DNA of 36,744 bases. It comes from Prolixibacteraceae bacterium. GTDB lineage: Bacteria > Bacteroidota > Bacteroidia > Bacteroidales > Prolixibacteraceae. A program made the position numbers and the translations under genes. The notes beneath the pieces are model-generated. The model was given only the letters and a program-made list of their open reading frames with translations. It was not told the origin of the DNA and did no database searches. Shown piece after piece: positions 26,887-33,468 of this stretch; the first letter of the stretch is position 1; every line of letters starts with the position of its first letter. Location of the stretch: contig DMSQ01000021.1 in assembly GCA_003457135.1 (NCBI GenBank), positions 21,109 through 57,852 of the forward strand, read 5' to 3'.

Positions 26887-26924
26887 ATGACACTTAAATG
26901 AAATTCATAAAATATCAATAAGAA

Positions 26925-29294
26925 ATGAATAATCAGATACATATAAAAAAATCATTTGCCGGAATAGGTTTAGGAATAATCTTACTTCTCGTTGCTTGTA
27001 TGTTTCAAATTGAAGCGAATGCACAGAAAAAAGATATACCTGATTCATTGAAGTTAGAAAGCTATAAAACTGATACAACAACTCATCATTTTTTTAAATG
27101 GATTTTTCAGCCTGTAAAATTCAAATACAACAGAGAAAAAAGAATACATGATTATATGCTGGAACAAATTAAAAATGGGCGTCTGAAAATTAGTCCAGCT
27201 ACAGTTGATGCAATAATGAATCAGCTCAAATCAATTAAATCGGCGAATACTGCTAATAGCGATAGTATTAACTCGGCGAATAAATTAAATAAAAAGAGTT
27301 TCGACTCGGCGCAAAAGTCAATTGATAGTATAGTTAATAATCTGAGAGGAAAAGCTTCCAAATCTTTAAGCGATTCTTTACAAGTTCAAATGTCAGCTGT
27401 TATTCAGGAAAATTTGGATAATAACAATCAGGAAAAGCGGCTTATGGCGAACAAAGTCAATAAGCTTTTGGAAGATATTGAAAAAGTACAGTATTCTCTT
27501 TCTTCCGGACTATCGCCCATTGACAGCACACTAAAAGGCGATACCTTACGTAAATTCAAAAGGTACCTGATACCCAAAATTAAGATCATTGGTTGGCATA
27601 ACGCCAGAATGAACAATGAATTCAAGAATTACAACTATAATTATTTATCCGCCATCAATTTATCCGCCTACGAATTGTCGGCAACAGGTGTAAGTAAGAA
27701 TCCAGAGGATATTTTGAAATTTCAGGCAGCAGACGGAATTATCGCATTGGCACAAAGTCAAGGGTGCGATGTTCACCTTACCGTACATACTAATAACGCT
27801 GATTCTGTTTCCAAATTCCTGAACAACGACCTTGCACGGAAAACATTTCTAAGTGAGCTGGATAAATTGATTGGAAGAAGTAAGCTAAAAGGGATCAACA
27901 TCTATTTTGAATCCATTAAAGAATCAGATTCGAAGCATTTCGTGCAGTTTATTACAGCGCTACACGAGAACTTGAAAAATATAAATGAAGCTATTTTACT
28001 GAATATTACATTACCGACTAATAAGGATGATGAAAGCCTGAAAAAAATAGCTGCCTATAACTTTTCGGAACTAAATGCAATGGTCATTTTTTACTTTATA
28101 CTGACTGACGATTTGTTGCCTTCAGGCATTAAGATTGCCCAATCTTCAAGTCCTCTTTATAAAAGTGATATACCCGGAGAAAATTCGATAGAATCAGCTA
28201 TAGACTTCTACCTCAATGGAAAAATCCCAATTTCGAAACTGATCATGACTGTTTCCTATTCAGGTCGTGAATGGAAGGTTGACAATTTTACTGGCATCCA
28301 GAACGCAATAAAAGGAAAATCAATAAGATATGCAGAAATCGTTAAAGAATATTCGAATCAAAAAGATAGCAGGATTAGTATCCGGGAAGAATTTGAACTG
28401 GATCAGGTTTCAGCTTATTTAAATATAATCGGCCCAAATCCTGAAGATAAAAAGCAATTATGGTTCGACGATTCCAGAAGTCTATTCCAGAAATATGATT
28501 GGGCATTTGAAAAGAAACTTGGAGGAGTGGCTATCAGGTGGCTTGGTTATGATGATGGTCGTTCTGAATTATGGAAAAGCCTTGGAGCCGCACTAATCAA
28601 AATTGAAACAGTTGAAATACCAAAGAGCGAATCAACCGTCAGAGGTATGAGCCGGTTTTGGACGATTTTAAACAATGCCAGAAAAGGGTTTAAACTAAAA
28701 ATATTTTGGCAAGATCTGGAGTGGGCAGGAATTGTTCGTTTAAAATATTATGACAAATCAGGAAAAGAAGGCTACTTAAGATTTGACAATACATATAATA
28801 GCTCAGTTGGTTCTGTAAAAGACACGGTATATACCTATATTGATAAGCCAATTATTTGGAGGGATACATGTACTCTAAAATACGATACAATATTATACAA
28901 TGAAGCTTATCAAAAAAATAAGTCTTTTTGTTATTCTTTATATAGTAGATGGACAATCTACTCAAAATTTTTCTTATGGTGTAGTATCTTTTTTTCTGTA
29001 TTTGCAGGTCTGTTTGCATTTATTTCATTTTACCTTGAAAGATATTTGATTGGTGGTAAAGAAGCAGAAAATATTAGAAGTAAGGTTAGAAACATACCTT
29101 ACATTTTGATTTTCCTCACAGTTATTACAATAGGTTTCTGGCGGTATTTAGATCCTTCTGTCTCTGGTTTTGGCGCTGGAAGTGTAAATGGGCCAAGTTC
29201 TATCCTTATGATATATATTTTGATTCTTGGAATCGTATTAAGTTGGTTCTTTGCATCGAATTACTATAAATATAAGCGTACAAATCAATCTTAA
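26925..29294 (+). CDS. Membrane protein with degenerate GH18-like domain
   Basis: 789 residues. An N-terminal signal (about 10-34) ends in both a lipobox-like LVAC (Cys25) and a signal peptidase I-like ANAQ, so processing is unclear. A Ser/Lys/Asn-rich helical region (90-195) follows. Residues about 215-560 follow the GH18 order: IIGWHNARMN, DVHLTVHTNN, KLKGINIYFES, MTVSYSGREW, and KLGGVAIRWLGYDDGRSELW. The catalytic DGxDxDxE becomes KGINIYFE, keeping only Glu329. A beta-rich part (570-660) precedes three C-terminal TM helices (about 681-703, 724-741, 758-778). The middle of the protein therefore faces the periplasm. It lies directly after the tape-measure gene. It may bind or remodel peptidoglycan for particle anchoring or release; that is inference. 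Confidence 0.82.
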   Translation: MNNQIHIKKSFAGIGLGIILLLVACMFQIEANAQKKDIPDSLKLESYKTDTTTHHFFKWIFQPVKFKYNREKRIHDYMLEQIKNGRLKISPATVDAIMNQLKSIKSANTANSDSINSANKLNKKSFDSAQKSIDSIVNNLRGKASKSLSDSLQVQMSAVIQENLDNNNQEKRLMANKVNKLLEDIEKVQYSLSSGLSPIDSTLKGDTLRKFKRYLIPKIKIIGWHNARMNNEFKNYNYNYLSAINLSAYELSATGVSKNPEDILKFQAADGIIALAQSQGCDVHLTVHTNNADSVSKFLNNDLARKTFLSELDKLIGRSKLKGINIYFESIKESDSKHFVQFITALHENLKNINEAILLNITLPTNKDDESLKKIAAYNFSELNAMVIFYFILTDDLLPSGIKIAQSSSPLYKSDIPGENSIESAIDFYLNGKIPISKLIMTVSYSGREWKVDNFTGIQNAIKGKSIRYAEIVKEYSNQKDSRISIREEFELDQVSAYLNIIGPNPEDKKQLWFDDSRSLFQKYDWAFEKKLGGVAIRWLGYDDGRSELWKSLGAALIKIETVEIPKSESTVRGMSRFWTILNNARKGFKLKIFWQDLEWAGIVRLKYYDKSGKEGYLRFDNTYNSSVGSVKDTVYTYIDKPIIWRDTCTLKYDTILYNEAYQKNKSFCYSLYSRWTIYSKFFLWCSIFFSVFAGLFAFISFYLERYLIGGKEAENIRSKVRNIPYILIFLTVITIGFWRYLDPSVSGFGAGSVNGPSSILMIYILILGIVLSWFFASNYYKYKRTNQS

Positions 29295-29349
29295 AATGAA
29301 GATTAAGACCTATAAAAATCAATAAAAAAAATATACTAATAGTAAGACT

Positions 29350-30294
29350 ATGAATACTCATGCAGACAAAACCCTGGAAAATAAAAACCAATCTTCGGTT
29401 CAAAACGATTCAAAAAAACAAAGTAGTACTGAACCTTCTTTCCAATTTACCGACAACCGGGCGGAAGCAATCACACAAAGGAAGCTTAATGAAATCGCAA
29501 ACAATAGTTTCGAATCAAAGCAAGCGGCACAATTAAAAGCCATTGCCGATAATTACTCCGGAAATGCAATACAGATGGCGGGGCTGGAAGAAGAGGAATT
29601 GCTTCAGGGTAAGTTTGAGCCTGTTCAGAAGCAAGGAATGGAAGAGGAGGAGCTTCTACAGGGCAAATTCAACACTTTGCAAAAGAAAGGAGTAGAAGAG
29701 GAAGAATTGCTCCAGGGAAAGTTTGAGCATGTTCAGAGAAAAGCCAGCGCGGAGCCCAGTCGAAGTGAAAACAAAACCGGTCTGCCCGACAATCTTAAAT
29801 CTGGCATTGAAAATCTTTCAGGTCATTCCCTAAACGATGTAAAGGTTCATTACAATTCGGATAAACCGGCACAATTAAATGCACATGCTTATGCACAAGG
29901 AACAGATATTCACTTAGCCGCCGGACAGGAAAAACATCTGCCACACGAAGCCTGGCACGTAGTGCAGCAAAAGCAAGGCCGCGTAAAACCCACCATGCAA
30001 ATGAAAGGAAATGTGAATGTAAATGATGATGCAGGATTGGAAAAAGAGGCGGATGTTATGGGGGCAAAAGCACTTGTTCAGGCTAAAAGCATTTCGGGCA
30101 TTGGTGTAGCCCAACTTGGTAAAAAGAAACAGGCCATAAAGGATGCGAAAAATAATAATCCGAATGGTGTACAGCATCATATTCGTGCCGAATATCAGGA
30201 GCAAAATGAATTACAGATGAATCTCGTCAATCAAGGAATGGACAGGAAAGAAGCCAGAAGAGAAGCAAAACATGAGATAAAAAAGAAGAAATAA
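29350..30294 (+). CDS. eCIS-associated DUF4157 protein, candidate cargo 1
   Basis: 314 residues. Residues 1-52 form the leader shared with the next two genes (MNTHADKT, FQFTDNRAEAITQRKL). Residues 79-132 are three 18-residue repeats built around EEEELLQGKF. Residues about 144-240 are DUF4157, the domain tied to eCIS effectors: LPDNLKSGIENLSGHSLNDV, VKVHYNSDKPAQLNAHAYAQ, the zinc-protease-like LPHEAWHVVQQKQGR (HExxH at 199-203) and a later EKEAD (possible third ligand). The last about 60 residues are short and strongly basic, with no family recognised. It starts 55 bases after the membrane-protein gene. Proteins with this architecture are regarded as eCIS payloads; the actual toxic or processing activity here is unknown. 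Confidence 0.9.
   Translation: MNTHADKTLENKNQSSVQNDSKKQSSTEPSFQFTDNRAEAITQRKLNEIANNSFESKQAAQLKAIADNYSGNAIQMAGLEEEELLQGKFEPVQKQGMEEEELLQGKFNTLQKKGVEEEELLQGKFEHVQRKASAEPSRSENKTGLPDNLKSGIENLSGHSLNDVKVHYNSDKPAQLNAHAYAQGTDIHLAAGQEKHLPHEAWHVVQQKQGRVKPTMQMKGNVNVNDDAGLEKEADVMGAKALVQAKSISGIGVAQLGKKKQAIKDAKNNNPNGVQHHIRAEYQEQNELQMNLVNQGMDRKEARREAKHEIKKKK
29584..29745 (+). repeat. Three 18-codon repeats (EEEELLQGKF units)
   Basis: Exact-period repeats at residues 79-96, 97-114 and 115-132 of the DUF4157 protein. EEEELLQGKF is identical in all three, while the last six residues vary (PVQKQG, TLQKKG, HVQRKA). The codons differ at many synonymous sites between units, so the amino-acid motif has been kept by selection rather than copied recently. 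Confidence 0.95.
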
Positions 30295-30379
30295 GCATGT
30301 CTTAATTTTGGAAAGAAATCCAAATAATATCATTTTTAGTTTAATAAGGCACAGGTTGGTAACTTAAAAACACAGGACT

Positions 30380-30946
30380 ATGAGCACCCATGCAGATCGA
30401 ACTCGGGAAAATAAAAGCCAGGTGGCAGTAAACGAGAGGTCACAAATATCGAAGGGTATTTACTCTGCTTCTCAATTTACAGATAACCGGCCAGAATCCA
30501 TTGCTCAACGAAAATTGCACGAAATAGCAAATACTAGTTCGGTAAAACTAAAACCCAATGTACAAAGTATGGTTATCCAACGTCACCAATTGGACAACGA
30601 CGTCTTAGAAACGAATTCACTGGAAGACATTGTAACACGAATCGAAAGGATAGCACAAGACATAGACATAAATGAGCCCGTTCAGGAAAGGATTAACGAC
30701 CTGTGGATCAGGCAAAACACTCTTTTAAATGACCTTCGGTCTAACCTTGAGTTAGAATCAGCCAAAGATGATTCGACCAAGAATGTCGAGGCATTAACCA
30801 AAGTAGTAAGCTCTTTCAGCATTCGACTTACGTCAGCAAGTCTTTCCCTATTTTTTAAAAATATTAAATTGCCAAAAGTCGAGCCATACGTGTCGAAGAT
30901 TGGCCAACACTTGTTGGGAGGTGGTGGGGGTGATATCTCTGAATAA
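30380..30946 (+). CDS. Leader-bearing small protein, candidate eCIS cargo 2
   Basis: 188 residues. The first 52 residues repeat the leader of the gene before it (MSTHADRTRENKSQ, then QFTDNRPESIAQRKLHEIAN). The rest (70-188) is unrelated to its neighbours: a helical part with regularly spaced hydrophobics (LEDIVTRIERIAQDI, LWIRQNTLLNDLRSN) and a C-terminal segment (SFSIRLTSASLSLFFKNIKL) that is amphipathic to hydrophobic, ending in a glycine run. There is no DUF4157 and no catalytic motif I recognise. The leader argues for a particle cargo. The helical, partly membrane-seeking C-terminus would suit a pore former or a lumen plug, both speculative. It ends 13 bases before the start of the next leader gene. 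Confidence 0.8.
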   Translation: MSTHADRTRENKSQVAVNERSQISKGIYSASQFTDNRPESIAQRKLHEIANTSSVKLKPNVQSMVIQRHQLDNDVLETNSLEDIVTRIERIAQDIDINEPVQERINDLWIRQNTLLNDLRSNLELESAKDDSTKNVEALTKVVSSFSIRLTSASLSLFFKNIKLPKVEPYVSKIGQHLLGGGGGDISE

Positions 30947-30959
30947 AATAACTGGAAAT

Positions 30960-33005
30960 ATGAATACTCATTCCGAAAAAACATCTGATAATAAAAGCCA
31001 ATCCGTTGCGAATGAGGTTTCTCAAATGCAGAACGGTGCTGAGTCTTTGTTTCAGTTTGAGGATAACCGTCCGGAAACTCTCAGTCAGAGAAAATTACAT
31101 GAAATGGCTAACCATAATTCGAAGGTTAATCAATTGAGAGTTCTTCATGAAATAGCAATTAATCGTCAGAATCTCAAACTAGATAAACAATTACAAGCCA
31201 AGACCTGTAACCATACAATCCAACAAACAGAATCTGTTCAGAAAAGGAAAAAAAGTACCAGAATAACCGATAATCTCCAATTGGGGGTTGAGAGTTTACC
31301 GCCTTTTGACAAGAATACAGTGAAAGTGCACAGTAAAACAGATAACCTAAAGCAATTAATAAAAAATACTATTCAAAATAATAATAATAGAGGTGCAGAA
31401 ATACATTATTCCGAACCGACTGTCGTTCAACTTCTTTCTACAGGAGAAGCCTTTTTGGGTAAAACTGATCATACCGATGTTGCATTTCAGAATATTGGTG
31501 ATTTACTTAACAGGTATAATTTAGAAGCTGACAAACCAAATCCAAATGCGGATGTACTGAATCAAAAATTCTCAATCCTTCGGCAAATTGACCATGCAAT
31601 TTATTCATGGTTTGGCCAGGTAACAATAAATCATTCTGAATTAGCAAGGAACCATCATTCAAATGAAATGCATGCTTTATTGAATGAAACTGAAACAGAG
31701 CATATCCATCTCGTTGATCAGACCAAAGACAATCTGGAGGTACTTCCATTTGAAACAAATGATATGGAAGCCGAAGAAATTGAGAGTCTGACTGAACTTT
31801 GGAGATCGGTTGTTCAGGAAACAGGTAAAATTAAACTGGTTGGCGGGGATGCCTACAATATGAAAATCCGCTCTGAATTAGTTAAAATTATGGATACCAA
31901 AGAAGGGCATATGCTACTTAGGTATCTGAACACAGAAACTCTCAATGCACCACTTGCTGATGCGATGACTAACATCTATATTGGAGAGATCACCAATCAA
32001 CTGCCTGCCGTAGTACTTAACGATCAAGACATCAATACGGACCTCAATAATCTGCTTCAATCGGAGGCGCAACCATTAGGAAACGACGAGGCTCTTAGGA
32101 GGCTTGGAGAAGGAAGTGCACTTGAGGAAAATGATGCCGGTAATAACAACTTACAAAACCTAAACACTGCAACTGATTTTAGGAATGCTCTGGTCAGCGG
32201 AAAACATGGCGTAATTTTAAATAATAACAAATATATGTTTGGCGCCGGGACGGGTTCCTTTGTTCGTTCTGTTCCCGGAAATGAGGCTATTCCATACAAC
32301 GATAATTTACACGAAATCGTTCGACCCGGATTCGTCACTCTTGGTCATGAGTTAGGGCACAGTGCACATATGCGTGGAGGAGGAACAACACTAAATGCTT
32401 TTCAACAGGAATTTGGAACAGCATTATCAGGAAAGACTGTTGAAGAGACAAGGCTTTTATGGGATAACTCAGAAGAGTTAATCAACATTAAAAATTGGGA
32501 GAATCCAATCCGAACGGGTCATCAGGCAACTGAAAGAGGAGGGCATAAATCAAAAGGTGCTGTACTACGAACAAATCGATTAAACCAGTTACAAACAGCA
32601 CTTCAACCAATTTACATTCAAGATCCTATTGTTGCCGAAATGCCTGACTACATTAATGTAACTGCACAAATCGTGCAAAGGGTGCAAAATAACGAATTGG
32701 ATAACGACGAAATTTACGATTCTATTCAGGAGTCTATTAATAATCTGACTGAAAATATTAACAATGCTTCAATTCAAGCCTATAAACGCGACTGGTTACA
32801 AACCCGCTTTGATGAACTAGTGAATACCCGGCAAAATACGGGATGGTACACACGAAAAGTTACCCGAAATGAATGGCGGGCTGTACGAAATGATATTCAG
32901 AATAATATGGATGCCATTACCGGAATAGGAAATTATGATGATTATAGTATACTTAAAAACAGTCTTCGAAACCTAAGAGAACAACATGGACTTCCCAGAA
33001 ATTAA
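30960..33005 (+). CDS. Leader-bearing M91-like zinc metalloprotease, candidate eCIS effector
   Basis: 681 residues from the ATG at 30960, chosen because MNTHSEKTSDNKSQ aligns with the starts of the two preceding genes; an upstream TTG would overlap the previous gene and break this match. Leader 1-52 (FQFEDNRPETLSQRKLHEMA). Residues 99-150 resemble the front of DUF4157 (RITDNLQLGVESLPPF, VKVHSKTDN, AEIHY) but the HExxH part is missing. The protease domain is about 280-545, with a zinc motif VTLGHELGHSAHMRGGGT (HExxH 463-467), a candidate third ligand Glu505/506 in WDNSEELINI, then WENPIRTGHQATERGG. This order resembles peptidase M91, the family of the type III effector NleD. A helical region of unknown role ends the protein. 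A likely terminator lies about 200 bases downstream. Confidence 0.88.
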   Translation: MNTHSEKTSDNKSQSVANEVSQMQNGAESLFQFEDNRPETLSQRKLHEMANHNSKVNQLRVLHEIAINRQNLKLDKQLQAKTCNHTIQQTESVQKRKKSTRITDNLQLGVESLPPFDKNTVKVHSKTDNLKQLIKNTIQNNNNRGAEIHYSEPTVVQLLSTGEAFLGKTDHTDVAFQNIGDLLNRYNLEADKPNPNADVLNQKFSILRQIDHAIYSWFGQVTINHSELARNHHSNEMHALLNETETEHIHLVDQTKDNLEVLPFETNDMEAEEIESLTELWRSVVQETGKIKLVGGDAYNMKIRSELVKIMDTKEGHMLLRYLNTETLNAPLADAMTNIYIGEITNQLPAVVLNDQDINTDLNNLLQSEAQPLGNDEALRRLGEGSALEENDAGNNNLQNLNTATDFRNALVSGKHGVILNNNKYMFGAGTGSFVRSVPGNEAIPYNDNLHEIVRPGFVTLGHELGHSAHMRGGGTTLNAFQQEFGTALSGKTVEETRLLWDNSEELINIKNWENPIRTGHQATERGGHKSKGAVLRTNRLNQLQTALQPIYIQDPIVAEMPDYINVTAQIVQRVQNNELDNDEIYDSIQESINNLTENINNASIQAYKRDWLQTRFDELVNTRQNTGWYTRKVTRNEWRAVRNDIQNNMDAITGIGNYDDYSILKNSLRNLREQHGLPRN

Positions 33006-33201
33006 CAACCTGAGCACTATATAATCGGCACACTAAAAAAGAGCGAGTTGTCCAAAAGTTGGTTAGACGTATTATTTTATTGATGGTTTTTTAGTAAGGA
33101 AATTAGATGCCAACGATCTGGAAATAAGATTTGTCAGGAAATATACAAAACATCTATACCATGAATGCTCAATTGATGAGGCCAACACCAAATAGTTCAA
33201 T

Positions 33202-33235
33202 TATCACTTTTCCCAAAGAGTGATATTTGTTTTTT
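33202..33235 (+). terminator. Rho-independent terminator after the eCIS cargo genes
   Basis: TATCACTTTT pairs with AAAGAGTGATA (10 base pairs, one of them G-T) around a CCCA loop at 33202-33225, followed by a T-rich tract ending in six T's at 33230-33235. The stem is AT-rich, but the shape and T-run fit a factor-independent terminator for the plus-strand operon. Confidence 0.7.
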
Positions 33236-33263
33236 ATAACTGTGGAAATGCTCTTTAATTCAA

Positions 33264-33285
33264 TTTGTTGCACCTATGTTGCACC
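33264..33285. repeat. Tandem 11-base repeat near tRNA-Gly
   Basis: TTTGTTGCACC followed directly by TATGTTGCACC (one mismatch). It is about 50 bases from the 3' end of tRNA-Gly, where integrated elements often leave attachment-site traces. No matching copy was seen at the other end of the cluster. Confidence 0.6.
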
Positions 33286-33335
33286 CAGAAAATTAAAGAG
33301 AGCCAGAAATTAATCTAACTCTCTGTATATCAGCG

Positions 33336-33407
33336 AGCGGGAAACGGGGGTCGAACCCGCGACCCTCAGCTTGGGAAGCTGATGCTCTACCACTGAGCTA
33401 CTCCCGC
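33336..33407 (-). tRNA. tRNA-Gly (anticodon CCC)
   Basis: A full cloverleaf on the minus strand, 72 bases including the discriminator. The acceptor GCGGGAG pairs with TTCCCGC (one G-T), the D arm is GCTC/GAGC, and the anticodon arm TCAGC/GCTGA carries loop TTCCCAA with anticodon CCC. The T arm is GCGGG/CCCGT with loop TTCGACC. CCA is not encoded after the discriminator T. Its 3' end points toward the eCIS cluster, which is the side where tRNA-targeting elements insert. Confidence 0.95.
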
Positions 33408-33468
33408 TTATTGATCGCCCAAAAATAAGAATTCTAAGCTTTAGGTGGTTATGTTTTCAAAAGATATT

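Larger units (their letters stand above)
33006..33335. other. 330-base intergenic boundary between eCIS and tRNA-Gly
   Basis: No gene is supported here. It holds the terminator at 33202-33235 and a tandem 11-base repeat at 33264-33285. The longest plus-strand ATG reading frame noticed (33161-33223) is only 20 codons and runs through the terminator stem. Confidence 0.7.

Noticed and set aside
9288..29294. Prophage or type VI secretion interpretation of the tail genes
   Set aside because: No capsid, portal, terminase, lysis or integrase genes, and no TssJLM membrane complex, TssK or ClpV; DUF4255, the Afp15-like ATPase, CIS tape measure and DUF4157 point to eCIS.
30307..30324. Inverted repeat TTTGGA/TCCAAA between cargo genes 1 and 2
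   Set aside because: Only six base pairs and no good T-run after it; too weak to call a terminator.
30900..30959. Upstream TTG start for the protease effector gene, adding 20 residues
   Set aside because: It would overlap the previous gene, and the added residues do not match the leader that begins at the ATG at 30960.
33161..33223. 20-codon ATG reading frame between the effector gene and tRNA-Gly
   Set aside because: Too short, no ribosome-binding site, and its end lies in the terminator stem.
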